Positions 1 through 10,949 of a DNA stretch of 64,000 nt are shown one piece after another. The stretch spans positions 124,001 through 188,000 of the forward strand of contig JBCAMK010000002.1 in the NCBI GenBank assembly GCA_038503065.1, in the 5' to 3' direction. How positions within the stretch are numbered: position 1 is the first letter of the stretch; each line of letters opens with the position of its first letter. A program made the translations under genes and the position numbers. Source of the DNA: Paragyromitra xinjiangensis (lineage: Eukaryota; Ascomycota; Pezizomycetes; Pezizales; Discinaceae). The notes beneath the pieces were generated by a model. It was not told the DNA's origin. It did no database searches and was given only the letters and a program-made list of their open reading frames with translations.

Positions 1-1775
1 CATTCATCTTCCTCCTCTTTTTCCTCATAGTCTTTTCGTCGATCACCGTTAGACTCCAAGTGTTCATCATCTTTCCCCTGTTGGCTCTCTTTCATCGATG
101 TGAACATCTCCCTAATATCTCCCCCTCCACTTCCCTCCACCATGTTGACCGCCGCCACATTTACTATGTGTAATTCCCATACTTTGTCTGTGCAGAGCTT
201 TTTGAACAAGCCCAGCGCTACTTCTTTCACTAACTTTTCTGCACTTACCTCAATGGGCGCAGTCAAAGAAAACACATATCGTGGCATGATCGCGCTCTTA
301 GAGATCCTAGAGAGACCACTATTTTTCTGATGAAACCGCACCGACAGCCTGAAATTACGAGGATAAGCAAGCCACTTTTCTCCTCCAGGAGCGATGAGAT
401 CGAGGTGCATTCGCTGGAGGAGCTTCGTTGTTAGTTGATGCAAAACAAGGGTTAGTTCGGTGAGATTTTTTAGTTTTCCCGGACGAAAAGTATCTTCGAT
501 GCTGATTTGCGTTGGAACAGTTGATGCTTCCACTACTTTTGAACCGTCGATCCCATGTAACCATCCCCACATTCTTTGCCCCAGACCAGCACCGCCGCCT
601 ACGAGAGTTTCCAGTTCATTTGAAGTTAAACAGGCCCGTGCGGCGTTGGCAGTAACCTCCTCCAGCACTTCTCCATACTCAAAGTCTTTTGTCAGATCTG
701 GAGGGTTTCCAAGAACTATATCTCGTATCTTCTGGGCAGTTCTGCACCCGATACCAGGGATCTTTCCGATCTCGTGCTCGCCTAGGAACTGAGCTTCAAA
801 TCCGGGTAGGAGCAGAGTTTGCTTGTCTGGTTTGTTGACACACCCTGCTAGTTTTGCCGTAAGTTTAGAAGTCGATATGCCGGCAGAGCAAGTATGGTTA
901 TAAGACCCAAGAATTTGAATCCGAATAAACGATGCAAGATGCGAGCCCAAGAAAAGGCGTTTGTGGAGAAGAGAGGGGAAGCCATAATTAGAAATAGTTG
1001 GAGGATATGTGTGTCCGCAAAAGGTGTCCCAGTCGAATGAAAATCCGACCGACGGATCTGTACGGGAGAGCCTAAAAAAAGACTGACCCCGAGTTGCACC
1101 CGCCAACTCTGACACGTTGAAATCTATCATCTCCGTCACGTCTACAAAAATCTTAACACTCTTAGTCCAGAAGCAACGAGCAGCCAAACAGTCGTGTATA
1201 TAATACCTCATCGAATCCCAAGCGCTCTGTGAGGCGATTCCAAATAAAATCTCGCACAAAAAGCCATATGTTTTTTGAAACGTTGCGAAACCTTGATAAT
1301 GTGATCTGTTAACCAGCCATGTTCGATAAGCGCGGCTAACAGCGGCATACCTCGTAAGGTCTTCCCCGTTGACAATCACCAGATCTTTGCATTGCTTTTT
1401 CGCTTCAGTGATGAGCTGGAGCTTTCTAACACCTCGGGATCTGGCAACATAGTTGCAGGTAGCCAACTTGTTGCCCCAGTCTCAGTCAAACGAACATGCC
1501 TTCCGTCCGATGCAGAGATGACATGACAACGGGGGCTGATTTGTGAACATACGATGCTTTTCTGTTGGATCCCCAAAGGAACACTTTTCAAGGCGGGATT
1601 TTCATTTTCGATGACTGACGCGTAGAAACAATCATAGTCCTAGGATGACGCGTGGGATGTCAGGACTTAAACCAAAAGGCATTGGTAGGAGGCGAGGAGA
1701 GAATATTATAACAGAGAAATGGAAATACAATATACTTACGAAATGCAGTATTATAGGTTCTCTGCTTCCCTCCAT
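1..1775 (-). CDS. Y-family translesion DNA polymerase, iota type (3' end beyond window)
   Basis: Five exons read on the minus strand: 1775-1740, 1639-1553, 1466-1351, 1291-1207 and 1151 to the left edge. Exon 1 encodes only 12 residues (MEGSREPIILHF), joining to DYDCFYASV, the first Y-family catalytic motif. Then come GIQQK (the GVQQK-like element of polymerase iota) and NGEDLTRFRNVS. The second metal-binding motif LGFDE follows; predicted metal ligands are D13, D107 and E108. Further on are CSAGISTSKLTAKLAG, NKPDKQT and the helix-hairpin-helix KIPGIGCRTAQKI, followed by the little-finger region. The product should bypass damaged template bases during replication in the nucleus. The usual LAKLA reads TAKLA here. 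Start chosen because it is the first ATG in frame with motif I. Eta is the alternative, but the QQK and NKPxxQT elements favour iota. The sequence stays open to base 1, so the C-terminus is not in the window. Confidence 0.88.
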
Positions 1776-2845
1776 CAAATGCGGGGAAAGTAGGATGTTG
1801 AGCGAAATTTCAGGTAAAAGCCCTTACAAACTCCTCCAAAAGAAACCTGGGGGGATTTCTAACTGGTATGATAAATTCAAGGTCACGTGGTCATAAATAA
1901 GGAAAAAAAGAACCCATCGTCATCCGATAAATTAGCATGAGACGACTTTCTGCTGACTGTGCACGGACCAGGAGGGTGAGTGAGGCTTCAAAAAAGTTCA
2001 GATAATGACGGATCAAGTCCAGTAAACTCCCACCGGCCGGGTCCGCGAGCACAAACTTGGTTCTATTACAGATTCTAGGGATTTACCATAACTATCCCCA
2101 GCTCCGTGATCCCAGAAATATGATTTCTTTTGTTGCTCCGCTGCGCTCGATATTTACAGATTTATCTCTTTCTCCGGCAGATATACACACACTTTGCGCT
2201 CAATGACGATCTGCCCCACCAGGATTATGACGCTCTGACAGCCAAAGCTTCTACGAGAGCTCATAGGCAGTACATGTACTTACTACTCGTGGTTAGGACA
2301 GAAATAGCCCGAAGGACCGAATAGAACAAAAAATGTATTGAAATGTATTCCGTTCTCTATACTATTCCTGTTCCTGAATTCTCCGTTCCTCCGTAGTCGG
2401 GCCGCGGGTTATTCCGGGGGGACTTGCCGGCAAAAGCTCAAAACCCCTCGGTTGTCATGAGGCAATTGAGAAGGGAGGGGTGAAGAACGAACGAGTCGAC
2501 AAAGAACAACTGAGACGGGCTGCAGTCGGATTATCCGCACGTGCGCTTATTACCCCACAACTAGCCCACCCTCCCACGCTAGGACTTACGCGAACCGGTT
2601 TCTCACATGTACTCGCTCACCCGTTCGCTCAGTCTCCACCGCCTCATCAGGTACTCAGTCCCCTCCACCTTCTACTTTCTTTCACAACAGCAACTTCTAC
2701 AATCTCCCACTACTTCATCAGTAGCTACAATTAAATAGCTACTAGAGAGCTTCGCGACCATATTCCCCGTGAAAAAAGCTAACAACGACCTGATTCTTGC
2801 TATCTTGCTCCCAGTAATATCACCGCCGGCGGTGTGAGAGACGAC
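1776..2845. other. Intergenic, divergent promoters
   Basis: Lies between the divergently transcribed polymerase and pyruvate dehydrogenase kinase genes, so it should hold both promoters. A pyrimidine-rich tract on the plus strand (about 2630-2715) precedes the kinase start. Short open frames here (for example 2480-2734) have no recognisable motif and are not called. One palindrome TACATGTA sits at 2271-2278. Confidence 0.5.
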
Positions 2846-4591
2846 ATGTGGAAACCAACACAAGCCTTGATGGAGACCATCACCCATTATAGCCAATTCC
2901 CGGCTACTGGGGTGAGTCTACGACAAATGGTACAATTTGGCCGAAATCCTTCTCCAGGTGTGTATTCTGTCCTCCGCGCCAATGTTATATAGTAATGCCA
3001 ATGAAAAATGTCCGTTGACAGGACACCGAGCAGGAACTCTATTTCGGGCTTCCCAGTTCCTGAGCGAAGAACTACCAATTCGACTAGCACATCGAGTGAA
3101 AGAATTAAATCAGCTGCCAGACGGTTTAAGCGACATGCCTTCCATCCGAAGAGTTGCAAATTGGTACATGCAGTCGTTTGAGGTTGGTGACTCATCCCAA
3201 CTTGGCTGTTTGCTGGTTGTCAGGCTAAATCGGCCCTCTTGAACGTTAATAGGAAATCACAACCCTACAAAAACCTTCTCTTTCAAAGGACATACGCGAT
3301 AAATTAATAAAAAGTTCACGAGAGAATGGTGTGGCTCCTATCCCACTAGAAGTGATAGAAAATCCCGACATTGAGCCGGGGACATATCGAAGTTCACCAT
3401 GGCAGCCAAACGGAAATGGGAACGGCGGCATCTACCGGAATGGCAGGAAAGCACAAAGGTTAGTTCCAAAAATCTTATGGTTTTTTTATTTCACTTCCTA
3501 ATATCGTGTAGGAGGTATTATGCAACTGTAGACGACGATGTGCGGTGGCCCCCGGAAATTGTCGACTACAATAGACGCTTCACAAAAACACTTCAAAACA
3601 TCAAACATCGTCACGATCCCGTTGTCACAACGATGGGTACTAATTCATTCCTTTTCATTGGTCATCCTTTGAAATTGTGAAACTGACCGGTCCCTTGGAT
3701 CTCACATAGCTATGGGAATCAACGAATACAAACGTAAAAGGCAAAGGATGCAAATCGATAACTCGATCCAATCATTCCTAGATCGCTTCTACATGTCACG
3801 CATAGGCATTCGAATGTTGATTGGCCAACACGTAGCCCTAAACTCGGCTCCTGAACAGGAAGATTATGTAGGGATTATCTGCACAAAGACCAACGTTCGT
3901 GACCTCGCTCAGGAAGCCATTGAGAACGCGAGATTTGTCTGCGAGGATTATTACGGCCTATTCGACGCCCCAAAGGTGCAGCTCGTATGTAAGCCAGATC
4001 TGCACTTCATGTATGTGCCGGGCCATCTGAGTCACATGCTTTTCGAGACGTTGAAAAATTCCCTAAGAGCTGTGGTGGAGACACATGGAAGTGATTCTGA
4101 GGAGTTTCCGCCGGTAAAGCTGATTGTAGCCGAGGGTAAAGAGGTGCATCCACCTGTTCCATATGTTTTCGCTTACCCAATTCAAGTTCCTGAATTAGTT
4201 CCGAGAGGGTGGTTTTCCTCGTCATATTACTAATATCGTATAGGATATCACGATTAAGATCTCAGACGAGGGTGGCGGAATTCCCAGGAGTGCTATACCC
4301 CTGGTGTGGACATACATGTACACGACCGTTGAATCAACACCACCTATCGACCCCGACTTCAACAAGAGTGACTTTAAAGCACCCATGGCTGGTTTTGGTT
4401 ATGGGTTACCTATATCAAGGCTGTACGCCAGGTATTTCGGGGGGGATTTGAAGTTGATAAGTATGGAAGGGTGAGTTATGCGCCTCTTTCCCCCTCTCGT
4501 AGCAATAAAACTTAACTTTTGGAACAGGTACGGTACGGATGTTTATTTACACTTGAACCGACTCAGCAGTTCCTCGGAACCCCTACAATAA
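2846..4591 (+). CDS. Pyruvate dehydrogenase (or branched-chain) kinase, mitochondrial
   Basis: Seven exons: 2846-2957, 3022-3182, 3253-3458, 3512-3636, 3710-4143, 4244-4470, 4528-4591 (442 aa). The protein begins [17 protein letters not shown] and continues [15 protein letters not shown], the conserved N-terminal bundle of mitochondrial protein kinases. HDPVVTT lies before the GHKL ATPase domain. In that domain the N-box is ETLKNS (about E314/N318), the G1 box SDEGGGI (about 353-359) and the G2 box GFGYGLP (about 396-402). It should phosphorylate the E1 alpha subunit of pyruvate dehydrogenase in the matrix and so lower acetyl-CoA production; the branched-chain kinase is the close alternative. 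The fifth intron has two usable donors, 4144 (gives GKE|DIT, the conserved form) and 4186 (adds 14 residues in frame). No clear targeting peptide is seen before the start; an upstream exon cannot be excluded. Confidence 0.92.
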
Positions 4592-5333
4592 TCTATTCGC
4601 CTCCCAGAGTCACCAAGCACTAGCTGTAGTTTCTTCTCTCACGAACACACTCTCTTATTTACTTTCTTTTCTTCTTTTCATTACTCATTGTATTTGAGTA
4701 TAAGCTGGCTGTCTTGTATATATTAGGTTGATGGTTTGGTTTGTTCTTTCCTCGGCTTCTGTGATGTATTCACGGCACCTTCATTGCTCGGGTTGGGGAT
4801 GCATAGTTATGTTAAGAAGGATGGATGGTGTCTTTTTTTTTGTCTAAAGACGATGATGTCAATAGGTAATGATATTGGAGATAGTTGTCCGCCTAGGGGG
4901 TAAAGCCCCCAGCAAAGAAAAGTATGATCTTCCACAAGCTACCAATTCAGTTCCCATAGAGGCCACACACAATCCCTCATCCTCAATTGCGTGCATCGTC
5001 GTACACCTTCATACCAGCTTTTAAAGAAACAAGAAATTACGCATTAAACTTTGAAAAACAGTTCCAGCTGCCGCTATTCTTCGGCCACCATCCCTAACTC
5101 TTGATAACGATAACGATTTCCACCCAATCCAACCCAGCCCAACCCAACGACCCGAGCAGAAAAAGCAAACCCCAGTCACACCGTATCCTGCCTACCCAGC
5201 AGCACTCACATAAAACTCCCCGACAATCAATTGCCGTGAACCGTGAAACCATCCATCCATTCCCCCTTTCCCCCACCTTTTATTTCTTTTCCCTATGGTA
5301 TTTTTAATTTTCCGCGTGCGTATTGTCGCACCA
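4592..5333. other. Convergent 3' intergenic region
   Basis: Joins the 3' ends of the kinase gene (plus) and the small minus-strand gene. T-rich sequence after 4600 fits a 3' untranslated region. Nothing else recognised. Confidence 0.5.
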
Positions 5334-5683
5334 TCATTGTGCCACGGCACGGCGGGAAGATGGGGACGATGGTGACGCAGGAGGAGTGTCGGTCCCGAGC
5401 AAGCCGGCAAGGGCCTTCAACATGCGAAGACGAACACGGGGAATGCTCTATTTCGTTGAAAAGGTTAGCTTCATGATCGATTTTGTGCGCATTTTATATC
5501 TTTTCAACATAAAGAATGAGTAGGAAAATAAACAAGCGAATGAACAAAATTTACCTCGTCATTAGCAATCGAGTGCATAGCCAGCAGCTCCCAGGATTCT
5601 AGGTTCACAGCAATGTTGTAGCGTCGCTCGACCGTCTCGTAGTCGGCGGCCCTGCTGTCGGCATCAGAGACGGTGCTCGACAT
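5334..5683 (-). CDS. Small protein of unknown function, 80 aa, two exons
   Basis: Exons on the minus strand are 5683-5555 and 5447-5334, joined across a 107-nt intron (GTAAAT donor, branch-like CTAAC, TAG acceptor). The product starts MSSTVSDADSR, has a compact core ERRYNIAVNLESWELL then AMHSIANDESIPRVRLRML, and ends in a Ser/Pro-rich tail. The exon join keeps a continuous amphipathic region, which is why I believe the model. The longer frame upstream starts with GTG, so the first true ATG (5683) is used. I think the core is a conserved small fungal protein, but I cannot name a family or function. It contains no membrane segment or signal peptide. It is convergent to the kinase gene and divergent from the nuclease-inhibitor-like gene. 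Confidence 0.6.
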
Positions 5684-6480
5684 TTGGGCTGAGTGTGACA
5701 CGAGTGGTTGAGAATTGGGGGTGTGTGTATTGAGGGTGATTGTGTGAGTGCACAGCTGAGAGAGTGAGGTTGAAGCTTGGGAACGAGGAGAGGGAGGGAT
5801 GAATGAAAAGGTACGGGACCTCTACATATGTAGACTATTGCACATCGCACTTTGCCCTCAGAGACAAGGCAGCTCGTGGACATGTATGAGCGTGGAAAAA
5901 GGGTCCATTACTTCAGAAGGAAGATCCCCGCGTACCGTACATGACCTAGTGTGGGGGTGTTCGACCCGCCGATGGGTAGCCCTTGCGTCGCGCATAAACT
6001 CAGTGTTTGAAGGACACGGCGACATCTAGACAGTGTTTGGACTCTCGATAATATAGGTACCGAGTACCTTGCATATAGTAGCCATTTACGGTAGTTAAAG
6101 TAGTAACTTCAGAGCAGCAGCAGCAGCCACATGTCGATGGCTTGCGGTGGGATTTAAAATGGGATTCGATGTTTCCAAGGAACCGGCCCTCACTGGGCTC
6201 GTTGCGTCACAGGGCCTGGGGATTGGAATAGAAAGTCGACCTTACATAAGAACCACACATCCTGCCTATCGGTACTTGCTCACCAACTTCAGAATCCCCT
6301 CTAGATTTACCGCCGATTTTTTCCAAAGTACAGGACATCACGGAGTTTACGGAACGGCGCGGTTGATTCGGTTCGTCTGATATTTCGATCTTCTTTTTAC
6401 TGTTTACTCATTCCCATAGGTTTGGCCCCCGCTCTTCGGATCTTATTTCCTTACCCTGTTGCTGGCCAATCCATGACGAC
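5684..6480. other. Divergent intergenic region
   Basis: Between the small minus-strand gene and the NuiA-like gene. It has a short CAG repeat (6116-6127, four units). No further gene is supported. Confidence 0.5.
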
Positions 6481-7416
6481 ATGCCGTTCTACAAAATAAC
6501 GTTTACCCCGCTGGCCGTTCTCAGGAATCCACCCGGGTTGCTGAGAACGATCAGGCGGCCACTCGCGATTTCGGTTCTAGGGCGATGTTCGCTGACTTCC
6601 CGGCAATCTGGGAAAAGAGAAATACGAGCGTTTTCGCGTTCTAGGATAATAATGTCCGATGCCGATTATGCTGCGTTTCTGAAGAAGTCGCAGAAGGATT
6701 ACTCGCAGCCATCGGAGGGGGTGCCTGCAGCTACATCGACGACGGCTACGAGCGAAGCACATCCGGCGATAAAAGCGCTTGGGGAGAGGTACTACACCTC
6801 TGAGGCAGACGAGCCTTTCGAGGGAATTTCATACGATTGGGAGAACGAGACGCTTCCTGACGAGGGTCTGTGTGCCTTCCTTCACGCTTATCTTTTTACC
6901 TCAGATTCCGTAGCATTTTTTATTGTGCCGCAGTACCTGGTAAAATCGACAACGCACAAGAGGTCGAGATCTAGAGAAAAAACTAGCGAGCTAGTAACTT
7001 TTGCAGGAATGATCCTGCGAACGACTCCTGAAAACTCTTCCTGTAATAGTTACTCGCTCGTTTGGTAACACACTCAGTTCTGACCTCTTAGCTCTCTGTC
7101 GGTTTTCGCCAAGTATTGCGGTATGTTCTGAAACTTCTGATCGCTGCTGACACCTGTTCGTCGTCCGCCGCCAGACGAGTTTGGGGAATTGATTGGAGCC
7201 CAAAGCACGAAGATTACGCAGTTGGTACCCAGCAAGTGGGACGTCCACGGCAAGTACAAAGATGTCTTGAATGCCGTTACCAAAGCTGCTGGCGGCGGGG
7301 CGGTCAAGGTGTATCGGGTCGAGAGATCTACAAGCAGGGTTGAATACTTTGTCGTCGGCGTGGACAACAGTGAAGGGAAGATCGTGGGTGTTAAGGTTTT
7401 AGCTATTGAGTCTTGA
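6481..7416 (+). CDS. Nuclease A inhibitor-like (NuiA family) protein, possibly mitochondrial
   Basis: Proposed exons: 6481-6869, 7092-7120 and 7175-7416 (219 aa). The core resembles the NuiA-like family known from cyanobacteria and fungi. ERYYTSEADEPFEGISYDW matches the family's SESxxPFE element. The C-terminus VKVYRVERSTSRVEYFVVG then GKIVGVKVLAIES matches its end. The first 57 residues are rich in Arg and hydroxylated residues and lack acid until GKREIRAFS, like a mitochondrial presequence. An internal Met at 6652 (MSDADYAAFLKK) could give a shorter cytosolic form of 162 aa. Inhibition of a DNA/RNA non-specific nuclease is known for the bacterial founder; activity of the fungal relatives is not known to me. 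The 222-nt first intron, with a GTGTGC donor, is the weakest part of the model; an extra exon within it is possible. Confidence 0.72.
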
Positions 7417-8679
7417 ATTATGGCAACAGGTCTTGGCAGATAACCTGTTAGAGATTCCTGCCAAGAAATATATCCGCTTTTTCTCAGCACGTGGTAACTT
7501 GCGGTTGTCCGTCACCGGGTAGCATCCGTTATCCGGCGTAACTTACAGTAATTTTTTGGTAGTATTCGGGAGTAAGTGTCTCGCATCGGAGGCGGGCCTA
7601 GAAGGTAATTTCTCTTGCGGATTTGTTGGAGAACGTAACATCATTTTATACCACCGCATTGATAACTTTCCCATTCTCATTTACTATTCAGCGTTACGTG
7701 CAAATTTTTCTACTTCTTTCCTGCCTCAGCCAGCCATAGACGGCTATGCAATTGAAAGGAGCAATTACAATACCGCACAGGCATGAATAGGAAAGTTCGG
7801 CAGGGTGAATATCCGCCCTTTCTGTTCTTATAAGGTTTCGCTCTTTACCTTGAGGCTCTTGCGTAGAAGCGACTGCATTATAACGCAGACAAATATTTTC
7901 TACCCAATCAGGGACTGATTCCGTCTGTATGGCGTTAGACCCAATGTGGAACCACTAATCATATCGTGGCGAGAGGGATGTAATGCATCCCTTGCATGTA
8001 AGGTACTCCCAACTCATTCCTATAGGAATCTTTTCTTTTCTTTTCTATGAGACTTGCAATACTTCGAGTTCCAAAGATGCATCTGCTAGTACTTAGCTTC
8101 TTCCTCGAAGTTCATTGTTTGTACCCTGAACTTTCAATCGAAGCTTTCAATTAAAGCCTGGGCCTGTTTCAATATCTGGAAAACGTCATACACTCGTCCC
8201 CCCCCACTCGTCCTACCCTACACACCGTCGGGGGAGACAGAAACCATAATTTCTATCAAATTTGGATCTGTGATCATCAACCATCCCACCTTAATTCCTG
8301 CTCGGGGACTATCGAGATCCGCTCTTTCCTCCCAGGCGTTTCTTCGAGTATGTTTCTTTATATACTGAGCTAGTAAACAGCTGAATCTGGAAGATTTTTT
8401 TGCCCGCGTCATCTAGATCAAGAAATCAGCTCCAATTTTTCCGTTCTGACAGTATATCTACTTCAGCTTCCCTATCCTCCCACTCACAATTTGCTGCTGG
8501 AAGAATCTCCTCAAAGTAGCAAGACTATCAGGGAAAGTAGCGGATAGAAGCTATCAACACTCGTCAATTCGGCTTCGCTGTATAATCCATTACAACGTGT
8601 AACTCCTGATTAACTCAAACCTTATTCCTGCCAACTCCTTCCAACTGAGAAACATAATCTCGACAACAATCCGACAATC
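7417..8679. other. Intergenic, promoter region of the KRE6-like gene
   Basis: About 1.26 kb without a convincing frame. The last 250 bases are rich in A/C/T short tracts as expected of a 5' untranslated leader. No TATA box close to the start was evident. Confidence 0.45.
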
Positions 8680-10949
8680 ATGTCGGCACGTCGAATTCCT
8701 CCACCTATAACGCTTAACGCTAGCACACGAAATATATTGTACGATTCGGGGCGACGTAGCAATGTGCCGAGCCGGGTTTTGACACCCGTCTCACCAATAG
8801 CGCCGCGAAGTTCAAGTCCATTTTATGGAAATATGAGTGATATAGGATCGTCAGACCAGCTATTGCTACCAACACCACGGTGGCCAGGGAAGTTTCTTCC
8901 GCAATATCGGGACAGCCCTACATCTTCGCGGAGATCCAGTTGGAGTGCAGGTTCTCGATTTGGCCCGTTTTCATCAGTATTCGATGAAGTTAGTCCCCGA
9001 GCAGCTTCTCTGGATCTTATGGGTTCAGTAAATTCGCAAACTATCAGCGAGAAGTATACCTTTACACCGTCGGCGGAATTGCTACTATTTCCTATAGACA
9101 AGGAAGATGATGATGACTTGCATGATCCGATGGCAAAGGATGACCTTAGAGAGTGCGATATATTCACTCCAAGGGGATTGTTGAACGTTGGAGGTCTAGC
9201 GTTTATAGTGCTAGGGATTCTCGTCCTTTTTATAGGATATCCTGTCTTGTATGAGATTCTTATCGTTGTTGATGTTGATTGTCAATTGCTAATTTAGAGG
9301 TCCTCTTTAGGACGTTTGTTCGGGACGCCGTTAAAGTTACGGAGCCCGTATGTAGCGGGCCCCTCTGCTTAGATGTTGGCCCAGTGCCTCTGTTAAAGAA
9401 TGTCAGGCATAGCATGATCGATCCAGATACTCCAGAGAGCGCATACACGAAGATCTCGTCGTCAGGAAAGAAATTCAGCCTTGTGGTTAGTAAAACCCAA
9501 ATAAAATGCAGTTAAGTTTAATGCCGCTAAAGTGAGATGTAGTTCTCGGATGAGTTCAACAAGGACGGCAGAAGTTTTTATCCAGACGATGATCCATATT
9601 GGTATGTGTGGTTCCACAGTCGTTCATTTACCTATTTTAGATGCTGACTGTGTTACACAGGCAGGGAGTTGATATCCATTAGTGAGTCTATTACACATTA
9701 GATTGTATTTTTCTTCTCAAGACTAACTTTGTATTATCTACGCAGTGCTGCTACGCAGGATACGGAGTGGTACGATCCTGACGCTATCACAACAAAGGAT
9801 GGTGTTCTTGAAATCGAGTTCAACGCTTTTAGGAACCACGATCTGGATTACCGATCTGGAATGCTCCAGAGTTGGAATAAGTTATGCTTCAAAGGCGGAA
9901 TTATCGAAGGTGGGATATCTAAATTTATCTACAATTAGATGATTCCTGGTTTCCTAACTGTTATAAATAGCGAGCGTATCATTGGCTGGGCAGGGGAACG
10001 TTTCCGGCCTTTGGCCTGGCCTTTGGACTATGGGGAACCTAGGGCGCCCTGGATATCTCGCAACAACCGAGGGGATGTGGCCATATACATATCATGACGA
10101 ATGTGACGCAGGGATTACAGCAAATCAGTCCAGCCCTGATGGAATTAGTTTCCTCCCTGGGATGAAACTCCCAGCGTGTACTTGTGTGAACGAAGATCAT
10201 CCCAGCCGAGGAAATTCTAGATCAGCGCCAGAAATTGATATTCTAGAAGCCACGGTCGGGGCCATAGACAAAACAGGAAATATCGTTGGTGTCGTATCGC
10301 AGTCTGCACAGGTTGCACCATTCGATATCTGGTACCAACCTGACTACGACCAAATCGCGGTCTATGACACTGATTTTACAGTAATGAATTCATATCGTGG
10401 GGGATATTTTCAAGAAGCTATATCTGGACTTTCGGTTTTAAATAATGATTGGTATGATGGGAATGCGTATCAAAGATATGGATTTGAATACGAACCGGGT
10501 AGTGAGGGGATGATCGAATGGAACATTGGTGATATGAAGACCTGGAAAATGACAGCTGCATCGACGGGGCCGAATGGGAATGTTGGACAAAGACCTATTC
10601 CACAAGAGCCCATGTCGATTGTCGTAAATTTGGGTATGGGCAGCTCGTTCGCGTCTATTGACTATGTAGAGCTTGCAAAGCTATTTCCTGCCAAGATGAG
10701 GATCGATTGGTTGGTTTAAATTACCCTTGTTAAGTTTGGTGAAATTAAAATACTGATTAATCAAGTAGGATTCGCATTTGGCAAGATGAAGATTGTGAAG
10801 ACTGCGCTGTCACCTGCGATCCACCGGGATATCCAACAACTCAATATATTGAGGACCATCTCGACGCGTATATGAATCCAAATCTAACGAACTGGGAAGA
10901 TACTGGTTATAACTGGCCCAAGAATGAACTGGTAAACGGGTGCACCTGA
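8680..10949 (+). CDS. Beta-1,6-glucan synthesis-associated protein, Kre6/Skn1 family (GH16-like)
   Basis: Seven exons: 8680-9248, 9311-9485, 9543-9601, 9661-9681, 9746-9909, 9971-10709, 10769-10949 (635 aa). It is a type II membrane protein. A cytosolic Ser/Pro-rich N-tail ends in [16 protein letters not shown], followed by one transmembrane helix ([18 protein letters not shown], about 172-189). The lumenal part carries the SKN1 domain: [70 protein letters not shown]. The glycosidase-type motif EIDILEA has E417, D419 and E422. The family acts in the ER/Golgi in beta-1,6-glucan assembly of the wall. Exon 4 is only 21 nt. The tail has a [19 protein letters not shown] cysteine-rich segment. Start is the first ATG of the open frame. 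KRE6 and SKN1 cannot be told apart here. Confidence 0.95.

Noticed and set aside
1072..1087. A possible intron (GTCAGT...TTTTAG) in the polymerase gene
   Set aside because: It would be only 16 nt; reading through the T tract keeps the frame open and joins both conserved halves.
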